From Candidatus Poribacteria bacterium (lineage in GTDB: Bacteria > Abyssobacteria > SURF-5): 49,455 nucleotides of DNA. Position 1 is the stretch's first letter, and each line of letters starts with the position of its first letter. The DNA lies in assembly GCA_016215705.1 (NCBI GenBank), contig JACRIR010000238.1, positions 1 to 49,455 of the forward strand, given 5' to 3'. The position numbers and the translations under genes are program-made. This document shows, in pieces, positions 43,520 to 49,455 of the stretch. The notes beneath the pieces were generated by a model. It had not been told where the DNA came from. It saw only the letters and a list, made by a program, of their open reading frames with translations, and searched no databases.

Positions 43520-43828
43520 TCAGTACCGATACCCGTAGTACGGCTGCGGGCAGTAGGACCCGTACGGATAGTAATACGGTCTGCCGTAGTAAACGGGGTA
43601 ACCGTAATTATACGGCCTCGCGTAGTAGTACGGCCTGCTAAAGTTGAGACTGAAGAAGAAAGCGTTGTCATGATGACGGAAATTGTCATGGTGACCAAAA
43701 TGATGGTTGTCGAAATGGTGGCCGTGATGCCTCGAACCGGCAATCGCGTTCCCAGTAAAACTGAAACTGAGCAAAGCTATTGCCACGACTGCTATTACCA
43801 CCAACTTGTATATGGTCAAGCGTCTCAT
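43520..43828 (-). CDS. Small secreted His-rich/Tyr-rich protein
   Basis: A 102-residue protein. The signal peptide MRRLTIYKLVVIAVVAIALL ends near AIA-GS (30/31). The mature part has ten histidines in residues 34-53 (HHGHH, NHHFGHHD, RHHD pairs), then a 37-residue tail rich in Tyr, Pro and Gly (RPYYYARPYNYGYPVYYGRP). No known domain. His pairs suggest metal binding and the Tyr/Gly/Pro tail an extracellular or outer-membrane structural or adhesive role; both are inference. GGAGGT lies 7 bases before the ATG at 43828. A 5' hairpin CTATCGG...CCGATAG (43853-43880) sits in the leader. Confidence 0.85.
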   Translation of the reverse strand: MRRLTIYKLVVIAVVAIALLSFSFTGNAIAGSRHHGHHFDNHHFGHHDNFRHHDNAFFFSLNFSRPYYYARPYNYGYPVYYGRPYYYPYGSYCPQPYYGYRY

Positions 43829-43970
43829 TACAACACCTCCTCTACTCACTTTCTATCGGGCAAGCACGGGTAGCCGATAGAGTTCTTTTCTTCTCCTTGT
43901 TGTTAGACGCCCTAAGAACCCAAATAATTCAATCATATTGCGATTCTTAATAAACCGGCGACTGTTTTCT

Positions 43971-44011
43971 TTAATTTGGGGACACCATGCCGCATGGTGT
44001 CCCCAAATTAA
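43971..44011. repeat. Dispersed palindrome, family 1, copy H (perfect)
   Basis: Perfect 20+1+20: arms TTAATTT/AAATTAA, half-core GGGGACACCATGC, central C rather than G. It lies between divergent genes (His/Tyr-rich and VOC), so termination alone cannot explain all copies. The 330-base gap around it contains only this, the His/Tyr-rich leader and the VOC promoter. Confidence 0.9.
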
Positions 44012-44073
44012 GGGCCGTTTCTTTCACAACCAAACGTGGCCGCAGGCGCAGTCAGCGGCTATTGAGAGCCTGC

Positions 44074-44102
44074 TTGACAATTAGTACGCCAGGCTTTATT
44101 AT
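44074..44102 (+). promoter_or_regulatory. Promoter of the VOC-family gene
   Basis: TTGACA (44074-44079), 17 bases, TATTAT (44097-44102), about 57 bases before the ATG. Confidence 0.7.
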
Positions 44103-44158
44103 GAGCCAACGCATGACGCAGTCTCCCGCCTTTGTACAGCCATATCCGGAGAACCAAT

Positions 44159-44605
44159 ATGCTAAGAGAAATGCATCACACCGGCCTGAGCGTAAGGAAC
44201 ATGGAAAGATCACTTAAGCTTTACCGGGATACCCTCGGCATGGAAGTCGAGTGGGACCTCACGATCGAGGGCATTCCGCAATTCGGGACGATTATCGGTT
44301 TGCCGGGAGTGCGAGAGCGCATCGCGATGATGCGCTTGAGCAATTGCCGAATCGAGCTGTTTCAATTCTTCAAGCCGAAAGGCAAGAAGATACCGCGTCG
44401 TCAGTGCGATATCGGCTACATGCACGTGGCTATGGTGGTAGACGATCTCGACAGTATTTGCCGCAAGCTGAAGAAGCTGGGCTTGAAGTTCTACTCCAAA
44501 GCCGAAAACCTCGGCGTGTACAAAGTCGTATTCTTCAAGGGATTCGACGGCGAAACGATTGAGCTGATGATGCCCATGATAAGAGAGGCGAAAGGCAAAA
44601 GCTGA
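44159..44605 (+). CDS. VOC-superfamily (glyoxalase/dioxygenase-fold) protein
   Basis: A 148-residue two-module VOC protein. Probable metal ligands are H7 (EMHHTGLSV), Glu in CRIELFQF, His in GYMHVAMVV and Glu in GETIELMMP. Best fits are glyoxalase I-like lyase or methylmalonyl-CoA epimerase-like proteins; the pattern VRNMERSLKLYRDTLGMEV is general to the fold, so the reaction is open. ATG at 44159 with GGAGA 8 bases upstream. The last codons (REAKGKS) run into an AGGCGAAAGGCAAAAGC low-complexity tract. Confidence 0.8.
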   Translation: MLREMHHTGLSVRNMERSLKLYRDTLGMEVEWDLTIEGIPQFGTIIGLPGVRERIAMMRLSNCRIELFQFFKPKGKKIPRRQCDIGYMHVAMVVDDLDSICRKLKKLGLKFYSKAENLGVYKVVFFKGFDGETIELMMPMIREAKGKS

Positions 44606-44622
44606 AAGGGCAAAGGCGAGAG
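44584..44622 (+). repeat. GCGAAAGG/CAAAGG low-complexity tract
   Basis: AGAGGCGAAAGGCAAAAGC followed by TGAAAGGGCAAAGGCGAG spans the VOC stop codon. The same kind of tract is in frame inside the acyl-CoA synthetase gene (24170-24340). Confidence 0.5.
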
Positions 44623-44636
44623 AGATTAGTTGGTTT

Positions 44637-44755
44637 GCAGTTTACAGTCTACGGTCTACGGTTGAAAGAAGTGGAAAGGGAAACGGCGAAGATACCGTTT
44701 ACGACTTGTAGTTTGCGGCTTTTAACCGCAAACCGTAAACCGTAGACTGTGAACC
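44637..44755. repeat. Inverted pair of heptamer-like TTTACGG repeats
   Basis: The left arm (44637-44665) reads TGCAGTTTACAGTCTACGG then TCTACGGTTG; the right arm (44724-44755) is nearly its reverse complement (AACCGCAAACCGTAAACCG, then TAGACTGTGAACC). Each is built from degenerate 7-base TTTACGG/TTCACGG units. The pair could form a hairpin ending about 22 bases before the AcnX start. Confidence 0.6.
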
Positions 44756-44777
44756 GCTCTTTACGGAGGTTTGTTTT

Positions 44778-46007
44778 ATGAAACTGACGGACGAACAGAA
44801 ACGGATGCTCGAAGGTGAGGACGGCCCCATCATCGGGATGGCAATGAACTATCTGGTCAAATACGGCGAGGCGATGGGGGCCGAAAAACTCATCCCTGTC
44901 GAAAACGTGCACACTGTCTTCACAATTCCCATGGAGAGCTCAGGCAGGGGCGAGGAGGTTGTAAACCTGCTGAAGATGTTCGGCCAACTGAGGGTGAAGG
45001 CAACAACGACAACCCACGTGGGTTTCATGGACTTCAAGAAATGGCGGGAGTTCGGAATCGATGAGCGCCGCTATGAGCTTCAGGCTTCGCTCGTGCCTGT
45101 GGCCGCGAGCGCAGGAATACAACTCACGTGGACTTGCGCGCCAGAGATCGTCGGCAACGCCCCGTTGAAGGGCCAGACCTGCGCGTGGATGGAATCGGCC
45201 GCAATCACGTATGCAAATGGAATACTTGGCGCCAGGACAAACCGCGAAGGGGCCGAATCGACCATGCCCGCAGCAGTCACGGGACTGATCCCCTGCTTCG
45301 GCAATCACATCACCGAGAACAGGCGCGGCACGATTCTCGTAGACGTCGAGGCGGATCTTGAGAATCTGTCGGATTGGGGGACGCTCGGCTACTACGGCGG
45401 CGACCATGCCGGCCTGGGCGTGCCGGTGTTCCGCACCCGCGATATCCCCACCCTCGAAGAAGCAAAGGAATTGTGCGCTGCATTGGCTACCGAAGGCGGC
45501 GTCGGCATGTTCCACATAGTGGGGATCACCCCCGAGGCGCCGACTGTGGAAGCGGCGTTTCAAGGGGGCATGCCTAAGAGCCGGCACACGTTCACCAACA
45601 AGGATAAGGAAACCGTATACAAGCGACTCAACATCTGCGCGTCGCCGGACGTGGATATCGTAATGATCGGATGCCCCCACGCGACTCTCACCGAGATAGT
45701 CGAGGTGGCGCACCTTGTCGAGGGCAAGAGAATCTCCCCGAATACTCAACTGTGGGTATGCACGACCCATTCGATCCGTTCGTATGCCGAGAAACTCGGC
45801 TACGACAAGATGATTGCGGACGCGGGCGGCAAGATAATGGCCGACACGTGCCCGTGCATCAGCCAGATAGAAATGGCCCGAAACAAGAGATATATGACGA
45901 ACTCGGTCAAGCAGGCATACTATGCGCCGGGGCAGCTTGGCGCACAGGTCCACTTTGCGAATACCCGCGACTGCATCGAGGCTGCGCTCAAAGGGAAGAG
46001 AGGCTGA
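44778..46007 (+). CDS. Aconitase X large subunit
   Basis: A 409-residue AcnX catalytic subunit: MKLTDEQKRMLEGEDGPIIG at the N-terminus, SSGRGEEVVNLLKMFGQLR, GQTCAWMESAAITYANGILG, GLIPCFGNHITENRRG, LGYYGGDHAGLGVPVF and MADTCPCIS. Known AcnX enzymes are cis-3-hydroxy-L-proline dehydratase (bacteria) and mevalonate 5-phosphate dehydratase (archaea), both Fe-S dependent. Which applies cannot be read from sequence; no mevalonate gene is in the window, and putA is about 30 kb away. GGAGG precedes the ATG; the small subunit follows after 6 bases. Confidence 0.88.
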   Translation: MKLTDEQKRMLEGEDGPIIGMAMNYLVKYGEAMGAEKLIPVENVHTVFTIPMESSGRGEEVVNLLKMFGQLRVKATTTTHVGFMDFKKWREFGIDERRYELQASLVPVAASAGIQLTWTCAPEIVGNAPLKGQTCAWMESAAITYANGILGARTNREGAESTMPAAVTGLIPCFGNHITENRRGTILVDVEADLENLSDWGTLGYYGGDHAGLGVPVFRTRDIPTLEEAKELCAALATEGGVGMFHIVGITPEAPTVEAAFQGGMPKSRHTFTNKDKETVYKRLNICASPDVDIVMIGCPHATLTEIVEVAHLVEGKRISPNTQLWVCTTHSIRSYAEKLGYDKMIADAGGKIMADTCPCISQIEMARNKRYMTNSVKQAYYAPGQLGAQVHFANTRDCIEAALKGKRG

Positions 46008-46013
46008 TGTGCC

Positions 46014-46439
46014 ATGACAAACAAGATCATAATAAGAGGCCGGAAAGTTGTTGGCGGGAAAGCTGAAGGCGAGGCACTCATAGCCGACGAGCGCGTGTCG
46101 TTCTGGGGAGGCACAGACCCAGTCCGCGGAATCGTCCACGAGGTCGGCAGCAAATTCGAGGGCAAGAGTTTCGCCGGAAAGGTGTTCATCTTCCGGTTCA
46201 CAAAAGGTTCATCGGGCACGTCGGCCTACATCAATATCGCGAGCAGGGAGGGTGTCGCCCCAGCGGCCATCATCAACACCGAGCTTGACTCGCTGTGCGT
46301 GCTCGGGTGCGCCATCTCAGATATTCCCATGATTACCGACCTGGACCAGGACCCGTTCCGCGTCATTGAAAATGGCGACTGGATCAAGCTCGATGCCGAC
46401 GCGGGTCTCATCGAAGTGACCAAACGGACTGCGGGTTAG
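46014..46439 (+). CDS. Aconitase X small subunit (DUF126 swivel domain)
   Basis: A 141-residue swivelling-domain subunit. IIIRGRKVVGGKAEGEALIA, SFWGGTDPVRGIVHEVGS, KGSSGTSAYINIASREGVAPAAIINTE and a C-terminal DGDWIKL-like region (ENGDWIKLDADAGLIEV) are the family pattern. It completes the active site of the large subunit. Six-base spacing with a Shine-Dalgarno GAGAGG inside the large-subunit end shows a two-gene operon. Confidence 0.9.
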   Translation: MTNKIIIRGRKVVGGKAEGEALIADERVSFWGGTDPVRGIVHEVGSKFEGKSFAGKVFIFRFTKGSSGTSAYINIASREGVAPAAIINTELDSLCVLGCAISDIPMITDLDQDPFRVIENGDWIKLDADAGLIEVTKRTAG

Positions 46440-46484
46440 GACCTTCGAAGTCGGAAAGCAGACAGATTTTGCGAACACATATTG

Positions 46485-46528
46485 AAAATCGGGGACACGA
46501 TGTGGTGGGGGCGCGATTCATCGCGCCC
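46485..46528. repeat. Half family 1 palindrome joined to a GGGCGCGAT/ATCGCGCCC palindrome
   Basis: AAAATC then GGGGACACGATGTGG (left half of family 1) runs directly into GGGCGCGAT-TC-ATCGCGCCC (46509-46528), a perfect palindrome of a different type. It lies in the gap between the AcnX small subunit and the fusion gene. Confidence 0.7.
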
Positions 46529-46631
46529 GAAAATCCTGTGGACGCCAATCTATTCGCGCAATTTCACGTCGGTCTATGTTGCAGGTCTGAACTTTGCGGG
46601 TCTGATCGTAAATGAAGAACCGGAGAAATGA

Positions 46632-48740
46632 ATGGAATTCTTTTTCAACCCCAAAAGTGTCGCAATTGTCGGCGCATCTCGAAACCCCATCAAATTCGGA
46701 AGCATCATCCTTGCCAATCTGTTCGCCCTTGGCTACGAGGGCAAGATATTCCCCATTAACCCCAAGGGCAAAAATATCGCCGGCTTGAAAACTTATCCAT
46801 CGGTCAGAGATGTTCCCGACGAAGTCGACCTCGCGATTTTCGCAATCCCCGCCCCTGCCACGGTTGAAGCCATGCGAGACTGCGCGGAAAAGCGCGTCAA
46901 GGGAGTCGTCATAATCTCTTCCGGATTCAACGAGTCGGGAGAAGTCGGCGCGCGATTTCAGCGAGAACTGCTCGAGATCGCGCGCGGCGCCGGCATAAGG
47001 ATAATAGGCCCTAACACGACGGGTATCCTGAACCCTTACGACAATTTCACAACCACGTTTGTTCTTTTGAGAGAGGTGAGGAAAGGGCCAGTGGCTTTCA
47101 TAGCGCAAACCGGCATGTTCGCCGGAATGCTCATGGAATGGGTTCTATCGTCGGAGTGTTTCGGTATCAGCCGGGTTGTGGGTTTGGGCAACAAATGTGA
47201 CGTCGATGACGCCGATGTTTTGCGCTACCTCGCGGAGGATGACGCCACAAAAGTCATCATGATGTATATCGAGTCGGTCAAGGATGGCAGCCGTTTCATG
47301 GAAGCGGCGAGGGCAACGACTATCCGCAAGCCGATCATTGCGCTCAAGTCGGGCCGCACCGGCGAAGGCGCTGCCGCCGCCATGTCGCATACAGGCTCGC
47401 TCGCGGGGAATGACGACGTCGTGTCGGGCGCGTTCAAACAGGTTGGCATCGTGCGGGTTGACGCATTTCAGAAGCTCACCGACCATGCGAAGATGTTCGC
47501 GTATCAACCTGTCGCGCGCGGCAACCGGCTTGCAATCGTATCACTGTCCGGCGGGGCGGCAGTCATGTCGGCCGACGCTGCGATAAGAGCGGGCTTTCGG
47601 CTTGCGCATTTCCCCGATGAATCCATCGCCGGCATACAGAAGCATTATCCTTCGTGGGCCAAGGTAAGACACCCATTCGATATCGAGCCGCTGACCGAGA
47701 CCATTGGCTACGAACCCGCTTTCGACATGACCATACGATGCGCTCTCGGCAATCCGGAAACAGATGCTTGCATCGTTGTAATGTGGGCGCCGTTCCCCGA
47801 AGCCGGAATCTCATACGACTTCCTCAAGAACCTTCAGGCCGACTATCCCGACAAGCCGATGGCTTTCTGCTGCATCGGCTATAAAGAATACTATGAGGCG
47901 CTGTTCCGGCAGCTCGAATCCTACCAGATACCCGTCTACACGAGTTTCACGCGCGCGGTCGATTCGCTCGCAGCCTCCGCCAAATACGGGCAATACCTCA
48001 AGTCCATCGGAGCGGAAATGCCATGCCGTTCCACCAAAATCTCCATTCCCCCGCTTTCGGAAACCATCGAAGCTTGCTCCCCTCTTTCGCGGACGACCAA
48101 GACTTCGCCGACTCTTCTCGCAAAGGGCCGATACTTCTCGCCCCTTTCGCAGAGTACTGAAGCTTCTTCTACCCCTTCACAAAGGAACGAACCTTCTTCC
48201 CCCCCCTCACAAAGGACTGAAGCTTCTTCCCCCCTTTCGCAAAGGGGGGCTAGGGGGGATTTACCGGACAAATCCACCAGCTTGCCTGCCCGCGACAAAG
48301 AACCTCGCTCTTCTATTCCCGACGAGGATAAGTCTGCGGAAACGCCCAAGAAACTAACCATATTCATTGATGGAGCGTCCCACGGCAACCCCGGGCCGGC
48401 CGCCGTCGGAATCGTGATAAAAAGCTCGGGCAAGACAATTCGCGAGATCGGCGAAACCATTGGAAAAGCCACCAACAACTATGCCGAATACTCCGCCCTC
48501 ATCCGAGCCCTCGAGGAAGCCTGTAAACTCGGCGCATCCGAAGTGGATTGCTTTTCCGACAGCGAACTGCTCGTTCGCCAGATGACCGGCGTGTACAGCG
48601 TCAAGAGCAGGAATCTTCTTCCGCTCGTCAGCAAGGCCCAAACGCTTCGGCGCACTTTCAAGAAGTTCTCCCTCCACCACGTCGACCGCTCGAAGAACGA
48701 GCGCGCCGACGACCTCGCGGGCAAGGCCCTCAAGAAATAG
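46632..48740 (+). CDS. ADP-forming acyl-CoA synthetase alpha-like protein fused to RNase HI
   Basis: 702 residues. Residues 1-462 form the alpha part of NDP-forming acyl-CoA synthetases: CoA-binding fold (NPKSVAIVGASRNPIKFG, IIGPNTTGIL), phospho-His H253 (AAAAMSHTGSLAGNDDVV) and SLSGGAAVMSADAA. Residues 573-702 are an RNase HI with all four acidic residues: D580 (TIFIDGASHGNPGPA), E619 (TNNYAEYSAL), D643 (CFSDSELLVRQ) and D693 (NERADDLAG). Residues 463-572 are a Ser/Pro-rich linker of repeat origin. No ATP-grasp beta subunit is seen, so ligase activity needs a partner. RNase H would act on RNA in RNA-DNA hybrids. The join is unbroken in this read. Confidence 0.88.
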   Translation: MEFFFNPKSVAIVGASRNPIKFGSIILANLFALGYEGKIFPINPKGKNIAGLKTYPSVRDVPDEVDLAIFAIPAPATVEAMRDCAEKRVKGVVIISSGFNESGEVGARFQRELLEIARGAGIRIIGPNTTGILNPYDNFTTTFVLLREVRKGPVAFIAQTGMFAGMLMEWVLSSECFGISRVVGLGNKCDVDDADVLRYLAEDDATKVIMMYIESVKDGSRFMEAARATTIRKPIIALKSGRTGEGAAAAMSHTGSLAGNDDVVSGAFKQVGIVRVDAFQKLTDHAKMFAYQPVARGNRLAIVSLSGGAAVMSADAAIRAGFRLAHFPDESIAGIQKHYPSWAKVRHPFDIEPLTETIGYEPAFDMTIRCALGNPETDACIVVMWAPFPEAGISYDFLKNLQADYPDKPMAFCCIGYKEYYEALFRQLESYQIPVYTSFTRAVDSLAASAKYGQYLKSIGAEMPCRSTKISIPPLSETIEACSPLSRTTKTSPTLLAKGRYFSPLSQSTEASSTPSQRNEPSSPPSQRTEASSPLSQRGARGDLPDKSTSLPARDKEPRSSIPDEDKSAETPKKLTIFIDGASHGNPGPAAVGIVIKSSGKTIREIGETIGKATNNYAEYSALIRALEEACKLGASEVDCFSDSELLVRQMTGVYSVKSRNLLPLVSKAQTLRRTFKKFSLHHVDRSKNERADDLAGKALKK
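48060..48265 (+). repeat. 30-base tandem repeats forming the fusion linker
   Basis: Three clear 30-base units (48156-48245) encode TEASSTPSQR, NEPSSPPSQR and TEASSPLSQR, with looser copies upstream (ETIEACSPLSR, YFSPLSQS). The last runs into CTTTCGCAAAGGGGGGCTAG and GGGGGATTT, an inverted-repeat element encoding PLSQRGARGDL. The peptide is similar to the insertion in the gene at 27633. Confidence 0.8.
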
Positions 48741-48837
48741 ACGGCCTGTCGCCCAAAAGCAACAGTTGAGTCAAAAGATAATCCTTGCCACAGAGAGATG
48801 AGAGGTCTCCGAGAGATTCTTTGTCGCTTAAGAAGCG

Positions 48838-48905
48838 GGTTTACGGTTCATGGTCTACAGCAACCGGTTTACGGTTTAGGGTCCACAGTTTACGGTTCAC
48901 GGTTC
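48838..48905 (+). repeat. Heptamer-like TTTACGG/TTCACGG repeat tract
   Basis: GGTTTACGGTTCATGGTCTA, then GGTTTACGGTTTAGGGTCCA, then GTTTACGGTTCACGGTTCGC: degenerate seven-base units, same type as 44637-44755 and 7758-7777. Telomere-like in appearance but short and degenerate. Confidence 0.6.
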
Positions 48906-49429
48906 GCGGTCAGGACAAGAGAGGGTTTGGGGTTCAAGGTTGGGTGAAGGCTGGAACACGAATGGGATACGAATGAAACGAATGAAGCTTCTTCATCCGC
49001 AGATTACGCAGATTTGCACAGATTCAGAGAAAAAGAAAAAAGAAGAGGGATCACGGATATGACGAATGGAACGAACTACACGAATCATCAACCGCAGAGG
49101 ACGCTGAGGAACGCGGAGGACTTATCTTTCTTGCTTTTTCCTCTGCGTTTTCGCTTTCTATCGCAAACGGAATGGCATTGTCAAATGCATACGCTTTTGC
49201 TCTTTTTGGACAAGATTTGCAGGATTATTTTTCCCAATCTTGTTCATCTTGTCAATCATGTCCATTCATTGCCTTCACAAACCGAGTTCCGGTTATCTTG
49301 CGAAAAGAGCGCCGTTGTGAATGTGTAGACCTGGTAATGTGAAAAAGCGGGCATCCAAGTGTTGCAGTTGGTATAAAATACGCAGTTAAGGTAAGAACAA
49401 ACCAACCAGTCAACGCAAGGAGGCCCGAG
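48906..49429. other. Repeat-rich noncoding region
   Basis: No convincing gene. Contains an ACGAATG-rich stretch (48957-48987), CCGCAGATTACGCAGATTTG (48997 on), ACCGCAGAGGACGCTGAGGA with ACGCGGAGG (49090-49119) and its partial inverse CCTCTGCGTTTTC (49140 on), and CAAGATTTGCAGGATT with AATCTTGTTCATCTTGTC (49210-49254). These look like several dispersed repeat families placed end to end. A 104-residue open frame through them is made of repeat translation and is rejected. Confidence 0.6.
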
Positions 49430-49455
49430 ATGCATACTATCGGATTGGACGCTCA
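49430..49455 (+). CDS. Start of a gene cut by the window edge (possibly IS110-type transposase)
   Basis: ATG at 49430 preceded by AGGAGG with good spacing; the readable part is MHTIGLDA. IS110-family transposases begin like M-x-x-IG(I/L)D-x-H, and the next codon starts CA (His or Gln), so a transposase is plausible. BadF/BcrA-type ATPases (IGLDxGSTT) start similarly. Only eight residues are visible. Confidence 0.35.

Noticed and set aside
43853-43880. Leader hairpin of the His/Tyr-rich gene as a c-di-GMP or metal riboswitch
   Set aside because: Only one simple stem (CTATCGG/CCGATAG) is visible, with none of the conserved loop motifs of those classes.
48156-48245. Regular 30-base direct repeats that could suggest a CRISPR array
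   Set aside because: Units are contiguous without spacers, are translated in frame (TEASSxPSQR) and no cas genes are present.
49014-49328. 104-residue open frame in the last kilobase
   Set aside because: Its peptide is the translation of several dispersed repeats (GCAGAGGACGC, CAAGATTTG types) and has no start signal.

Overview
The window looks like a chromosomal stretch from an anaerobic or microaerophilic Gram-negative-type bacterium, read by eye as moderately GC-rich. Supporting signs are a flavodiiron oxygen/NO scavenger, a 2-oxoacid:ferredoxin oxidoreductase operon, a membrane seven-haem c-type cytochrome, an aconitase-X pair, a DUF166 protein and c-di-GMP signalling proteins. The mix fits Deltaproteobacteria-like lineages or an uncultured candidate phylum; no 16S or other decisive marker is present, so the taxon is left open. 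Nothing indicates a plasmid or phage.

Layout. 1-4992: the 3' end of an RHS-repeat gene, a GspG-like orphan, nth, tRNA-Ser(GGA), an RRM/RGG RNA-binding protein, fprA-tadA. 5085-11559 (minus strand): the ribosome/SRP operon ffh-rpsP-khpA-rimM-trmD-rplS-rnhB, ending in a secreted TPR protein. 12136-19954 (plus): putA, a TIGR00300-type ornithine cyclodeaminase and an ArgZ-type arginine dihydrolase, which together read as arginine -> ornithine -> proline -> glutamate, then the multihaem cytochrome and DUF166. 20067-24784 (minus): PilZ protein, degenerate protein kinase, HAD hydrolase, acyl-CoA synthetase. 25050-30340 (minus): kor-type operon with a flavoprotein-ferredoxin fusion, preceded by an EVE-nuclease-like gene. 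30789-31811: tRNA-Leu(CAG), glycosyltransferase, tRNA-Pro(CGG). 32008-41928 (minus): three large signalling proteins (V4R/PAS hybrid kinase, HDOD-GGDEF, seven-PAS hybrid kinase). 42503-48740: AlkZ-related protein, His/Tyr-rich secreted protein, VOC protein, AcnX large and small subunits, and an ADP-forming acyl-CoA synthetase alpha-like protein fused to RNase HI. 48741-49429 is noncoding and repeat-rich; a gene starts at the right edge.

The most striking global feature is repeats. At least eight full copies and three partial or decayed copies of one palindrome (half-core GGGGACACSATGC) are scattered between genes. Their A/T-rich outer arms differ between copies but remain self-complementary in each. 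Other dispersed families lie in intergenic DNA, and repeat-like segments also occur in frame inside three genes (acyl-CoA synthetase, flavoprotein-ferredoxin fusion, and the linker of the CoA-ligase/RNase HI fusion). Recognisable promoters share TTGAC(A/T/G)-17/18-TAnnnT.

The leads I rate highest are the CoA-ligase/RNase HI fusion built on a repeat-derived linker, the split ArgZ/OCD/PutA arginine-to-glutamate module, the pseudokinase-PilZ pair, the EVE-nuclease-like protein beside a tRNA, and the covarying palindromes. No CRISPR array, rRNA or complete insertion sequence was seen.
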